From assembly GCF_028640845.1 (NCBI RefSeq), contig NC_080540.1, positions 234,078,794 to 234,142,793 of the forward strand: a stretch of DNA of 64,000 nt, read 5' to 3'. Origin of the DNA: Ahaetulla prasina. Taxonomy: Eukaryota; Chordata; Lepidosauria; Squamata; Colubridae. Below the pieces are notes generated by a model. It did no database searches. It was not told the origin of the DNA and saw nothing but the letters and a program-made list of their open reading frames with translations. Each line of letters starts with the position of its first letter. Within the stretch, counting starts at the first letter, position 1. Shown here one piece after another: positions 45,831 through 57,984 of this stretch. Position numbers and translations under genes: made by a program.

Positions 45831-46350
45831 CTATAAAGGTTTTGTTTGTTTGCTAATAGCTACCATCTCCTGTAACTTTGTTTTCAAGAACTTTCTTCAA
45901 ATAAACAAACAAACACATGCATACACAACATACACACATACATAGATAGATACATAGGAATGCAACTAGAACGCCAATAGTTTACCCAAAATATTGTTCA
46001 CAAAATCTCTATACAGAGAAATTTACAGAGAATGGAAGGTCAGGTCAAATAGACCAGTCTCAGAAAACAGGGCCATGCACTTTTGACACAAGCCACACCT
46101 TTTTGGAACATGCGCTAAGATGAGGCATGCATAAAAAGGAACGGAGCTTACAACACAAAATGAAAATTCTCTGGATGCCTGTGACGGAACTCCATGTTAA
46201 TATTCCCTTTCATTATGTACAAGCATGAAACTGGAGAAGTTAAAACAGAGTTTCACAAACATGATGAGGTGTTATGAGAAACTGAGGGAACCCATAACTA
46301 ACTCTACTTTGACCAAGGGAATACATAACAATTTGATAACATATAGTGAA

Positions 46351-46472
46351 GTATTTTTCAACCTTGGCAACTTTAAGCTATGTGGACTTCAACTCCCTGA
46401 ATTTGACTGATGCTGGCTGAGGAATTCTGGAATTTTCCAAAGTTGAGAAAGTTGCTAAGGTTAAGGACACTG
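46351..46472. mobile_element. Foldback hAT-type MITE, diverged
   Basis: CAACCTTGGCAACTTTAAGC near 46359, GGACTTCAACTCCCTGAATT, and a weakly complementary right half ending TTGCTAAGGTTAAGGACACTG. Same family as 26070-26204. Confidence 0.6.
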
Positions 46473-46884
46473 ATATCATAAAAAGGGCAGGTTCCCCCCC
46501 CACACACACACATTACCCAGACACTTGTTCTCATGATGGGTCATTGTTTTGACTCTTGATCCGATCTTTGGAGGATCTTTTTGGAACAATCAGGTCCTGC
46601 AGCACAAAAACCTATAGCCCCCCACCTTAGCAGGGACACTGTGATACACTCCTCACCCCCTAAATAGTGAGAAAGTTTGAAAGTGTGGACTTGATAGTGT
46701 TTATGCCTTTCAAAGCGGCTTCCTGGGTGTATGAAAAATGTATGACAGAAATGTATGACAAAACAAAAGTTGTTTGGTGGAGTGGTTATGTCGGTAAAAT
46801 AGTGGATTATTTCCGAAGGCTGGGTGAAAATGCTAGCCACCAGTCCCTGAACCAGAAAAAAATCTACATTGATGTAAAGTATGT
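46473..46884. other. Unique sequence upstream of L2 copy 2
   Basis: No gene recognised. The frame 46667-46918 runs into the LINE and has no domain. Confidence 0.4.
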
Positions 46885-48941
46885 AGGTCCAGCTGCTCCG
46901 AATCTGACCGGACACTAGTTAGGTCCTATATTCGGACCTATCTACTGGCAATGAGGGTGGCGAAATGGGAATATTTTTCCACTCTCATATAGATAACCGC
47001 CCAGCTGCCCTGTTTAGGGTGACCTGCTCGCTCCTTCAACAGGGAGCGGTGGAGGATCCCTTACAGGGTCGAGCTGAGGAATTTGGGCAGTATCTGTTTG
47101 ATAAAATCACTCAGATTCGGGAAGGGTTGGACACTGATTCGGTAGATCCGGGCGGGATGGGAGAGGCAGGTCTTGGGGTTACTATCTGGGATGAGTTTGA
47201 TTCTGTGGCTCCTGAGGATGTGGACAGGATACTGGAGGGACTGAATGCGACCACATGTTTATTGGACCCGTGTCCCTTCTGGTTGGTACTGGCCACCTGG
47301 GAGGTGACACGAGGCTGGCTCCAGGGAATTGTGAACGCTTCTTTGATGGAGGGTGTTTTCCCTACCGCCTTGAAAGAGGCGGTGGTGCGGCCCCTCCTCA
47401 AGAAGCCCTCCCTGGATCCAGCTATTTTAGGAAATTACCGTCCTGTCTCCAACCTTCGTTTTGTGGCGAAGGTTGTTGAGAGTGTGGTTGCACGTCAGTT
47501 GCCCCAGTACCTGGATGAAACCATCTATCTTGATCCGTTCAAGTCCGGTTTCTGGCCTGGATACAGCACAGAAACAGCCTTGGTCGCGTTGGTTGATGAT
47601 CTCTGGAGGGCTCGGGACAGAGGTTGTTCCTCTCTCCTGGTCCTATTAGATCTCTCAGCGGCTTTTGATACCATCGACCATGGTATCCTGCTGTGCCGGC
47701 TCGGGGGACTTGGAGTGGGAGGCACCGTTCATCAGTGGTTCTCCTCCTACCTCTCTGACTGGTCGCAGACGGTGTTGACAGGAGGGCAGAGATTGGCCCC
47801 GAGGCGCCTCTTATGTGGGGTGCCGCAAGGGTCGGTTCTCTCGCCTCTTCTGTTCAACATCTACATGAAGCCGCTGGATGAGATCATCCGTGGTTTTGGG
47901 GTGAGATGTCACCTATACGCTGATGACACTCAGCTGTATATTTCCACCCCTAACCACCCCAACGAGGCTGTTGAAGTGATGTCCCAGTGCCTGGAAGCCA
48001 TACGGATCTGGATGGGGAGAAACAGTCTCAGACTCAATCCCACCAAGACGGAGTGGCTGTGGATGCCGGCAGCCCAATACAGTCAGCTAGTTCCATCGCT
48101 GACTGTTGGGGCAAGTCATTGGCTCCCACGGAAAGGGCGCGCAATCTGGGTGTCCTCCTGGATGCATGGCTGTCTTTAGAAGATCATATGATGGCCGTTG
48201 CCAGGGGGGCTTTCTATCAGGTTCGCCTGATACGCCAGTTGCGCCCCTTTCTGGATCGGGCTTCCTTATGCACAGTCACCCATGCCCTTGTTACATCCCG
48301 CCTGGACTACTGCAATGCTCTCTACATGGGGCTCCCCTTGAAGGGGACCCGGAAGCTTCAACTGGTCCAGAATGCGGCTGCTCGGGTGATAGAGAGAGCA
48401 CCTCGTGGCTCCCGTGTGACCCTCTCCTGCGCAGTCTGCACTGGCTCCCAGTGATCTTCCGGGTCCAATTCAAGGTGCTTGTTATCACCTTCAAAGCGCT
48501 CCATGGCTTAGGACCCGGGTATTTACGGGACCGCCTACTGCCGCCAGTAGCCTCACACCGACCAGTGCGCTCTCACAGAGAGGGCCTCCTCCGGATACCG
48601 TCAGCCAAACAATGTCGGCTGGCGACCTCCAGGGGGAGGGCCTTCTCTGTGGGGGCTCCCGCCCTCTGGAATGAGCTGCCTCCGGGGCTTCGTCAACTCC
48701 CCGACCTCCGGACTTTTCGCCGCGAGTTGAAGACGCTGTTGTTTTGACGTGCAGGACTAGCTTGAACATAGTTTTAATTTTAGGGTTTTAATTAGGGTTT
48801 TAAACGGGGTTTTAAACTGTATTTAAATTTTTAGGCCGTTATTGAATCAGTTTTATATAGTTTTTAAATTTGTATTGTATGTACCATTTTTATTGGCTGT
48901 GAACCGCCCTGAGTCCTTCGGGAGAAGGGCGGTATACAAAT
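46885..48941 (+). mobile_element. L2-clade LINE, copy 2
   Basis: 5' truncated near CCGAATCTGACCGGACACTA and complete at its 3' end. A hairpin is formed by CCGCCCT (48904-48910) and AGGGCGG (48926-48932), followed by TATACAAATATAATAAAT. It lacks the N-terminal endonuclease. The same tail hairpin is present on the SINE at 61213-61472. Confidence 0.93.
46965..48747 (+). pseudogene. L2 reverse transcriptase, two frameshifts
   Basis: A 404-codon frame (46965-48179) covers most of a LINE reverse transcriptase. LKKPSLDPAILGNYRPVSNL precedes VLLDLSAAFDTIDHGILL (motif A), GVPQGSVLSPLLFNIYM (motif B) and YADDTQLYI (motif C), with YADD at residues 318-321, then SLRLNPTKTEWLW. YADDTQLY together with the downstream AFSVGAPALWNELPPGLRQ favours the L2 clade over CR1 (FADDTK). 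Near 48105-48115 the homologous sequence moves to a second frame (LAPTERARNLGVLLDAWLS). At about 48418-48432 it moves to a third (LLRSLHWLPVIFRVQFKVL), ending at the stop after RRELKTLLF (48747). The conserved residues are intact, so decay is recent. Confidence 0.9.
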
Positions 48942-48945
48942 ATAA

Positions 48946-49021
<76 letters not shown>
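48942..49021. repeat. (AAAT)n array grown from the L2 tail
   Basis: About 19 AAAT/AATA units directly after the L2 tail. Confidence 0.96.
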
Positions 49022-49042
49022 AATAAATGTAAATTTCATTGT

Positions 49043-49276
49043 TAATAGCAATAGCACTTAGACATATATACTGCTTGATAGTGCTTTACGGCACTCTCTA
49101 AACGGCACTCTCTTTACAGAGTCATCATATTTCCCTCAGCAATCTTGGTCTTCATTTTATCGGTCTCAGAAGGATAGAAGGCTGAGTCAACCTTGAGCCG
49201 GTCAGGATTAAACTCACGGCAGTGAGCAGATCAACCTGCAATATTGCCTTCTAACCACTGTGTGCCACCACAGCTC
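49043..49276 (-). mobile_element. tRNA-derived SINE, minus strand
   Basis: AATAGCAATAGCACTTAGAC (tail side), AAGGCTGAGTCAACCTTGAG (body) and CTAACCACTGTGTGCCACCA (head, minus). It sits just beside the L2 tail. Confidence 0.82.
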
Positions 49277-52200
49277 TTATTTTAATCCCTATTCCATCAT
49301 AATAATGAGGCCAGCCAATGGTGCTGCCCTTGTTTATTTCTTGTGAACCAACTTAAGGAAAGGGGTTAGTAAGTGTTCTTGCCTTTGTTTAGCCACATAA
49401 GCAAAAGAGACAAAAAACAACCACCAGTCACTGCCCCTAATGTGGGGTGGGACAGATGGTTAGTCAGCTATTTAGTTGCCCGGCTTATAAGTGGCAAGTG
49501 CTGGCTGGGGAATTCTGGGAGTGGAAGTCCTCCAGGCTTAAAGTTGCCAAGGTTGGCGTTTTCTTCAGCTTCCCAATCTAGCCTATACAGTCCAAGGGGC
49601 CCTCATTCAGTAAGAGCCAGATCCAAACCTGCCTGTTTTTCAGAAAACTGCCCAAGTCAGAATCTATGGAGGAACCACCAGGTAAAGAAGAGAGGGTCCA
49701 AGCCAGGGGAGTAAAGACACATTCCCTCTTAGAGTCCATTCAGGAGAAGAAACATTTGAGACTGAGATCAAAGCCTTTCTATCTGGTGTCATGATGCCCT
49801 GAGATCGCAAGCAGCTCCTGCAAATCCATACTGCCTCCTAGTCCAGGAGAGGTGCCTATTATCCAGAAAACTAAAACAGAGCCAGGATCAGAGTGAAAGA
49901 TGTTATGAAAAGAACACACAAGAGCAAAGAGAGTTTGCAGCAGACCTATTATTTTATAAGCAGCTTTCATGTGGAATTCATTTCTCCCTTACTTCCCCCT
50001 CCCAAACAACACAGTAGCTACTTTCCTCCTACCGAGGATTATTCTGCTAATGAGGCAAATTTAAATCATCCTCAAATGTTCTCCATGGGTCTTTAAAAAT
50101 GCCAGTGTCAAGCTTGCCAAACAGGTGAAAGGGGTTGAGTTAAAGAAACAAAGTCCCAGTTTTAGCATACCAGGTTAATAGCTTTGCATTATGTACCGAG
50201 AAAAGATGATCCTGGAGTTCAATTAATCTGCAGCTAACCACATTTTTTTTAAAAAAGGAGAAGGAGAAGAAAATGTACTGATTGCAGCAGAGAGAGACTC
50301 CTGGGCTGTGTGCCGTGCATCCAAGCACTGTGGCTTAACTCTGAAGCTGGATAATTTTCAAAAAGATGACAGCCGAAACCCAGTGGCACATGCTGCAAAG
50401 AAGGATGTGATAAAATAACACTACTCATCTTCAAGGCTGTCAGTTCGGCAATCAGAACTTCTATTCATCTCCCCGGCCTGCTAACTCAGTGCTACCATGC
50501 GATAGATAAGCCCTAATCCAAGTGACAGCGTTCAAATCAGAACTGATTTGATTGTTCACATATGATACCACGAGACACCAGAAGCCTAAAGAGTTGATAA
50601 AAAAAAATAAAAATGCCTGGGTGTCTCTTGTAGGCAGACATCCCCTTCTGAATCCTTCCCGAAGGAGGCAATTCCAACTCTTAAAACCCAAGATAATTTC
50701 TAGGTCATGAAAATGCTGTCGTGGCGCAGCCAGCTCTTATCACCATCTGACTGGGATATCATTCACTGGAGCCTTGAAAGTCCAGAAATAAAATGCAGGC
50801 CAGACCTTGTCAAAACCGACCCGCTTTGCTTTTACATCTCAGTTAGAGGAAGTGAAATTCTTCCCTTTTCTCCACACGGACGAGAATTGTTTCCTAATTT
50901 GATCAAATGTGAACAGATCCATTTCTTTGCATGCAGTGTAAGGCAGAGGGGGAAGCAGTGATTACGGCACGGATTACGGTAGTATTCAAGTCATCATTGA
51001 CTTCTCCAATGTGGAAGATACATTCTTGGCAATTGACTCAACAGACTGTATTTAAATCTGATCCTGTAATTGGAATTCTGCAGGTTGGCAGTAAGAGAAT
51101 TACTTTTGGCTTTTGACACAGTCTTCAGAGATGCTACGGTGATATTCTGGCTGCATAGCAATCTCTCTCTCTTTTTTTGTATGTTCATTTCTCTTATTGT
51201 TCTCTGAAGTCTCTCCAGCTTGAAAAACACAGCTTCTATGGCTGACAGAATAATAAACATTTTTGCAGTTTATTGGATTATTGTTATTCTTGACTGATTG
51301 AATAACACCATGATCTCAGATTGTTGCTTTATTATCTTGGGCTGCCTGAATGTGTGGTAATTACTGGAAAAACTTTTTCTAAAATTTCAGCCCTTCTAGT
51401 ACCTTTTGATCAGTAGAAAAGTCCCAACCAATTTATTAGGTTTACACTGTATCTAATTACTACACATAGTTTTATTTCTTTCTTCTTGCCCTCTTTCTCC
51501 CTCTTTTCAGTTTTTCAAGACACAAAAGCTGTTCCACCTTTGAAATAAAATTATCTGGAATGAAGATTGTATAGGGTGAATCAGGAGTCAGCAAAGTTAT
51601 CAAATGTTCTATTTGGAACAGGTCTCAAATTATGCATTTTTCTACAGAACCTAAAATAAAATAAAATTGGATAATAGTTTCAAATTTTGATATTTTTTTT
51701 TGTGAAGCAGTTTAATGGTGGAAGTAGGAAATAATAGTATGAAAATTAGCATTTGCTTGGCAATTTATGTTGAGCCTGAATCAAATATTAACATGCTTTT
51801 TAACCTTGTATTCCATAACATGTAACATTCTTGCATATTCTCTAATCACATATTTGCTCTTATATTACTTTTTACATCATTTTAAGTATTTATTTCAATT
51901 GAGTATATAATTAAAATTTATACAAGATTTAGAATCCCTGTTAGATTTTCACTGAGATAGTCCTGTGTTATTTTTTATTTTTCAGCAATAAATGCTGAAA
52001 AATACTCTCATTGAAGTGCAATAATTGTCCAAACAATCCCATATGTATATACATATCCCATTATGCAGGAATTAGCCAAGATTTAGTGAACCTAGGGTCA
52101 TACTGGACTTACTACTTATATTAATTGCTTCTTATAAAAATAATTGCAGCCAACGTAAGATGGTTGCATTGTATAAATGAGGCTAAACCACCTGCTGTCA

Positions 52201-52962
52201 GTGAAAAGAAGCAAATCATTCTTTTTCCAGGTAGATTTAGGAACATGGCTCTTCCTTCTGAATATAGGAATAAGGTTTTCTGTGTGCAGCTGAGCTTTGG
52301 GGGCTTTATGAAGCCAGCAAAAATAATCATAAAGTGAGCTCCATGCTGTATATTGTATGGTCTTGTAGCAATTGGATAAATCCTGTTGTTCGCATTCATA
52401 GCTGCCTTATAATCAAGCCCAGGAATGTGTGTCATTTTCTTTTTTGTATTGTTTTTGTTTTATTGTACAAAGAGATATAACCTCACTGAGAGAGTGACAA
52501 ATTCAGTTACAGTCAAGCAGTACTTGACAGGTTCTATCAGAAAACCAAACAAGAAGAGAGCATGTAGGCCTTCTACCAGCTGTCACAGTTTTGCACAGAG
52601 AATGTTTGAAGAACCCGACCTGCAAATATTCACAGACCTTTGAACGTCAACTTTAAGTAGTGACTGGGATGACAAAATTAACAATAAAGGGTCTAGGTGG
52701 ATATATGTATTTGAGTTCAGATATTTATTTAGGTGTCCACTGAAAAGACCACAAGAGCAAGAAGATGATCTCTGGGTGAACCTCACCAATGATCAGTGGA
52801 TAGAGAACTGAATCATCATCCCAGTGAGATAGGTGAGCAATTCATTCGACAGCAATGGACATTTATAGAATTTGTGAGGCCCTGATATTTGTGAGGGCTT
52901 TCGTAGTCTTTCAGTTTGGTTGTTTGCTTGCAGACATTTCATTAACCAATTCCATAATGTGT
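49277..52962. other. Unique sequence, no gene recognised
   Basis: Includes a single half of the foldback MITE at about 49500-49556 (GGGGAATTCTGGGAGTGGAA to TTGCCAAGGTTGG). 50700-51260 is complex, low-repeat and CNE-like. No frame shows a known domain. Confidence 0.4.
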
Positions 52963-52990
52963 GTGTGTGTGTGTGTGTGTGAGTGAGTGA
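52963..52990. repeat. (GT)n tract followed by GAGT units
   Basis: GTGTGTGT then GAGTGAGTGAGT, bordering the MITE to its right. Confidence 0.85.
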
Positions 52991-53177
52991 GTGGAGGGAT
53001 TCTAGCAGTTCTACCCAGTTCGGGTGAACTGGTAGCAGTGGCGGGAGGCTCCACCCACCCGCCCAGATGTCATCACGGATGCTCTGTGCATGCACAGAAG
53101 GCTCTGTGCATGCGTAGAGGTGGCGCGCACACTCACATTTGCGAGCCGGTAGCAAAGGTAAGTGAATGCCATTACTG
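52991..53177. mobile_element. hAT-type MITE, diverged
   Basis: GTGGAGGGATTCTAGCAG at left, AAGTGAATGCCATTACTG at right, interior GGTAGCAGTGGCGGGAGGCT and TGTGCATGC palindromic words shared with 3646-3821 and 35204-35572. Flanking GT dinucleotides mask any target duplication. Confidence 0.6.
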
Positions 53178-53238
53178 GTGTGTGTGTATTAGCTTGCCCC
53201 GCCAGTATTGGTAAAGGTGTGGTTTTCTCCTTTGCAAT

Positions 53239-53326
53239 TCCCTAATTAGGAACTACCAAGGAAAAATATCATAATCCAGGAGCTACTAAGGAGAAATACC
53301 CTAATCAAGGGACTACCAAGGAGAAA
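53239..53326. repeat. 30-bp tandem repeat, about 3 copies
   Basis: Units GGAACTACCAAGGAAAAATA..., GGAGCTACTAAGGAGAAATA... and GGGACTACCAAGGAGAAATT are each separated by ATAATCCA/CTAATCAA endings, at a 30-base period. Confidence 0.8.
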
Positions 53327-53327
53327 T

Positions 53328-53395
<68 letters not shown>

Positions 53396-53748
53396 ATTTT
53401 TATACCGCCCTTCTCCCGAAGGACTCAGGGCGGTGTACAGCCAGAAATAAAATACAATATATATACAATTAAAACGAATTAAAATATAGCAATTACTAAA
53501 CGGCTGATAATTAAAAAAGAATTTAAAATTTAAAATATTAATAAACCCCGATATAAAACCAAACTATTATGCCAGTCCTGCTTGGATAAATAAATATGTT
53601 TTTAGCTCACGACGGAAGGTCCAAAGATCAGGCACTTGACGTAGGCCAGGGGGGAGTTCATTCCAGAGCGTCGATGCTCCCACAGAGAAGGCCCTACTCC
53701 TGGGGGCCGCCAGCCGACATTGTTTGGCGGACGGCACCCTGAGGAAAT
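53327..53748 (-). mobile_element. L2-clade LINE 3' end, minus strand
   Basis: From the left: a (TTTA)n array (53327-53395), the inverted hairpin tail CCGCCCTTCTCCCGAAGGAC, a 3' UTR, and coding remains on the minus strand (KQCRLAAPRSRAFSVGASTL and LWNELPPGLRQVPDLWTFRR) ending at about 53598. Strongly 5' truncated at about 53748. Confidence 0.9.
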
Positions 53749-54927
53749 CACATTTCCACCAATACTTGGCAGAGCAAGCTACTGTTGTTGTTTTTTTTTT
53801 AAAAAAAGGAGCAAACCTCACACTCACAAGCACTGAAGAAGTTTCCTAGTTGGGTAATGAAATGTCTGCAAGGAAACAACCAAGCGGAAGGACCACCAAG
53901 GACTCCATACTTCAACCCTGAGCTACAGATATTCTCTTCTATCAGAGCCCTGATATTTGATAGAAACAAGTCGCTTATTAATTGCATGTTATTTAAAAAA
54001 GGATCAGAAAAGTGCCTGAGGTTTATCTTCTTACCTTGCCTGATCACAGCTTGACGTTGTCACTGTTTGCTGCCATAGCAAACAATATGGAAGAACGTTA
54101 GGTGGAAAGCCAGGGGATAGAAGTATAATTGCCCTATTGTAGCAAAAGACAGTTGCAGATTTTGATTCTGGAAATTGTGTTCAGCAGATGTCACTCAGCA
54201 TCTTGATAAGGGAAGTGCTCAGTGGGTTCATTATGTTATTTCAAGTCAGAATGACAAGCAGAGCTGTAGCCAAAGGCTTTCTTCCCTCATTGTGTTAATA
54301 ATATGTCATTTTTCTCAAACGCTGAGTGTCACTGGCTCCCATTTTTCATCTGTCCCAGTGGAACTTGCAAAGTACTCCTCAAAGATTACATCTGAATTTC
54401 TTTCCTTTAATCTAAAGCATTTTGGGTAGTCACACAAAGGATGTTCATTTGTTATCTTTGAAAATAAGGCGTGTGCAAGAGTGATTTGATTAATTTATTT
54501 TTAAATTAAATTTGTATGCTGATGTAATCTCCAAGGCCTCTAAGTTGTTAACTACAGTACAATAACCATACATAATAATAATTGAAACATCCAGAGTGAA
54601 AATGGAACAGAACCACCAAAACTGGAGAACAGCTTTGGCATGATTAAAATATAATGCAAGGGTGAGTTTGGATCTGTCTCATTATTTTTCTGCCTAAACT
54701 ACTTCTCAGAATTGTTTGTATACTTTAGGGGAGGAGTTCACAATTAAAAGAAGGGGAAATGTGAATTAGTTAAGATTCCTCTGTTTTTTCAAGGATATCA
54801 GATAAAAAAGTTGTATTATCAAACCAGCATTAATGGCATTTTTTACCCTGAACATAGCAACCATTGTATTGTGGTAAACCAATTGAATGACAAATCTCTC
54901 TGTACAGAGTCAGTTGGTTTTTTTTTT
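53749..54927. other. Unique sequence, no gene recognised
   Basis: A T10/A7 pair lies at about 53791-53807. No domain-bearing frame. Confidence 0.4.
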
Positions 54928-55060
54928 GTCACAACAATATACACAAGCATCAACATAAAATAACTACATATCATATAAGCATATATATGAGCAAAAGTAT
55001 GCAATAACTATATTAATTTGATATAATGAAAGGAAACAATAGGACAGGAACGGTAGGCAT
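54928..55060 (-). repeat. Dispersed repeat 3' end, inverted copy
   Basis: Reverse complement relative of 25560-25724, sharing the ACAAAAAA/TTTTGTCACAACAATA end and AATAGGACAGGAACGGTAGG. Confidence 0.6.
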
Positions 55061-55740
55061 ATATATTATAATATATGAATTGTTAGCCTATACATTATAT
55101 ATTAATAACAAAAAGGTTAACAGTAAAAACAATAATAATGAACTTATTATGTAAGAGCATAAGAATAATAAAAATTGTAAACATTAATAAGAAAAAGACG
55201 AGGTTAAAATTGCAAAACCCTGTTAACACACTGCTATTGTAGTCAACTCATAGAAAATTTACCATGGTTTCAATCCCCAATTACTCCAAATATTAATCCG
55301 AATTTTAGTTAGTTTTTTTTCCAGATACTTTTTTTTTGGTTAATGCCTTTTTTGTTGTATTTTTTCTTTTTCTTTTTTTTAATATTTAGTGGTTTGTATT
55401 TTAATCTTTTTTGAATAAACTAAAAATCTTGGGGAAAAAATAAGCCTTTTAAAATAGACTATTGGTGGAAAAATCTACTGGTCCAGTTGTGTACAGTTAC
55501 TATGTACTTTTTCAGGAAAGCCCCACCTGGAGCAGCCTAAGGAGGTGGTGGTGGCAGTCATCATTGAGGGGACCTGGGCTCAGCCACTCACCCCCTTGGT
55601 TGAAGCACGGCCTTGCAGGTGAGCAGATTGAGCACAGCCAAGAACTATGGATTTAACCCTCCACAACAATCCCAGTTTCTCATGTGTCCCCTTGGGAAAA
55701 TTAATTGCCCACCCTTGTGCTACAGTATGGGGTTTACAGG
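55061..55740. other. AT-rich unique sequence
   Basis: Poly-T and poly-A runs near 55312-55440. No gene recognised. Confidence 0.4.
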
Positions 55741-55748
55741 GCTGAAAC

Positions 55749-56146
55749 CAGTGGTAGGATTCAGCCAGTTTGCACCAGGTCAGGGGAACCGGTTGTTAAA
55801 TTACCCACCCACCCCATCCTGCTATCAAAGTGGATCCTGGGTGCTAGGCTGTAATGGAGAAACTGGCAAGGGAGTGGCCAGCGTGAGGGAAGAAAAAGGC
55901 CGCTTTCCCTCTTTCTTCTCCCTGTTCCTCCTCCTCCCCTCGTTCCAGCTGCTGCAATGTCCAGGATCTACTTCGATAGCGTGTGTGGGAGGGTGTAATT
56001 TAACAACCGGTTTGTCCAGGGTCAGGTTAGCTGTTGTAGGAGGCTCATCCCAGCAGAGCTGGAGGACAGGGATGGGCCACGCCTCCTATGATAGCCAACC
56101 TGACCTTGGGCAAACCAGTTGTTAAATTATTTGAATCCCACCACTG
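55749..56146. mobile_element. hAT MITE, exact 8-bp target duplication
   Basis: 398 bp. Starts CAGTGGTAGGATTCAGCC and ends TTGAATCCCACCACTG. Exact octamers GCTGAAAC at 55741-55748 and 56147-56154. Same termini as the 137-bp element at 27247-27383, but with a longer GC-rich interior (including AACCGGTTGTTAAATTA-type words at both ends). The 170-codon frame across it has no domain. Confidence 0.95.
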
Positions 56147-56154
56147 GCTGAAAC

Positions 56155-57440
56155 CAAGCTGCAATGTAAAGCTAAAGACACCCTTCCTCTTCTTCAGAGG
56201 TTTTCATACAAGTTCTGCTGTCAGTGCACCCTACACAATTATGAAATGACTTTTCATCGACGTCAATGAAAGAAATGTGCTGAGCTGTGAAGCTTCTTCA
56301 TACTCATTTAGCTGCCACAGATGAAATTTTGGATAACCAAGCTAAATCATACTGGCCGCTGGTGGCTGTGAGCATAAGCAAGCTGGTCTTCTCTCTTGCT
56401 TGGTTTATGCTTCGCCAGTGCAAATAGGCATCTCTGGTTGATTTAAAATTAATATTCTCCTTCCCCGCCCTGCTTTGGCATTTAAATACAAGCATCTCTA
56501 TAGAAATTCAGAAAGAAGAAAGGATAATTTTAAAAAGTCCTCCTTAGGGGCAAATGTTTCCATTCATCCTTGGAATGAAATGATGTGTTTCTTATGCCAC
56601 TTTTCAATACTCCATTTTTAAAAAAAATCTCTGACAGCTGAAATCAAAGATATATTTGTAATAATTAATGTACACACATACTGTGTATTACTAATGTCAC
56701 TGGAAGCTTCAAGATGTCAGTTAAAGGAATTCATGCTTTATTTGTACTGTCCTGCCAATTAGTAAACCAATGTAACAGTCTTAAGAATTGCTAATTGCTC
56801 ATTTCTGCAATTATATTTAAGTTGTATTGGCCTCCATTCAAATGTGAATTTTGCTATCTTTGTCGTCTTTCTTTCCCTCTCTTTTTCTTTCCTATTTGTC
56901 TCTTTCCTAGTTTCTTTCTTTTACTAAGATTTTTAAAAAAAAAATTATAGACACAATAGATTTGAGGTAAAAGATATGATTGCAAGGAGTATTTCAAAAT
57001 CTGTGGGATGTAAGTGATTACTCCAATAGGTTTTCGTCAGGATTGTCATGCACATCTATGTGGGGACTACTTAATAGACACAACCACAATGACCAATGTT
57101 TTCTTTCAGGGATAAAGCAGAAACATAGCCAAGAATTCAAAGAAAGATGTTCAGTGGTATGAGAAGGATACAGGGGAAAAAAAATAGAAGCTTTTTTCAT
57201 GGGTCAAAAGCCTTTTAGGAAATTGGAAGGTGTATTTCTGCACCATACTAAATAAAGCAGCTTGAAGATAGAAGGGGTTTATGGGAGAGAGAACTTGATG
57301 GAACTGCAAATTGTCATCTTGTCTGAAGTTTTCCCCACACCCTTTTCATCAGGTAATAAAAGACTAGTGTCTAGACTCTGGGCAAAGATACAACTGAAGT
57401 CAAAAGATGCTCGACCTGTGAAATGAACCCTGTGGCAAAA
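56155..57440. other. Unique sequence, no gene recognised
   Basis: T/C-rich tract at about 56860-56930. Nothing else recognised. Confidence 0.4.
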
Positions 57441-57446
57441 GAAATA

Positions 57447-57945
57447 CTGTGTTTTCCTGAAAATAAGACCTGTCTTATAATTCTTTTGTCACCAAAAAAA
57501 GGCATCAGATCTTGTTTTGGGGGCAGGGATGTCATTCATTGACTCACCTCACTTGCGTGCATTGCCCCTGGCCTCCTTTTCGCTGTCAGAGGCCTGCAAG
57601 AACTTCTTCTGTGGTTGGCAAAGTTTTCCTAAAGGCCTCTAAAGGATCGATCCAGAGCTCTGTTATGGGCTGCAGAGGCCTTCAGGAAAGCCTTGCTGGC
57701 TGCAGAAGAAATGCAAGGCAGGTGTCGGGGTGTACAAGGCCTGGCTGCAGCTGTCCAAAGGTAAGTAGAAGGGCAGCTCCACACACACCCCATCTCCACC
57801 CCAGCTTAATTTTTATCCACCCACCATGGAGCAGGTGGGGTCTTAATTAGGGCTTATTTTGGGGATAGGGCTTATATTGGGTGCACATGTAAAAATCAAG
57901 CTAGGACTTACTTTCAGGGTAGGTCGTATTTTCAAGGAAATGCGG
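57447..57945. mobile_element. TA-flanked MITE with GC-rich interior
   Basis: 499 bp. Starts CTGTGTTTTCCTGAAAATAA and ends TATTTTCAAGGAAATGCGG, an imperfect inverted repeat of more than 20 bases, with TA on both sides (57445-57446, 57946-57947). Second-order inverted words occur inside (GGGCTTATTTTGGGGATAGG). TA targets point to Tc1/mariner-pogo type transposition. The 112-codon frame at 57512-57850 has no domain. Confidence 0.75.
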
Positions 57946-57984
57946 TAGGAATCCTGAGTGTGAGGTTCATATCATCAATATTTA

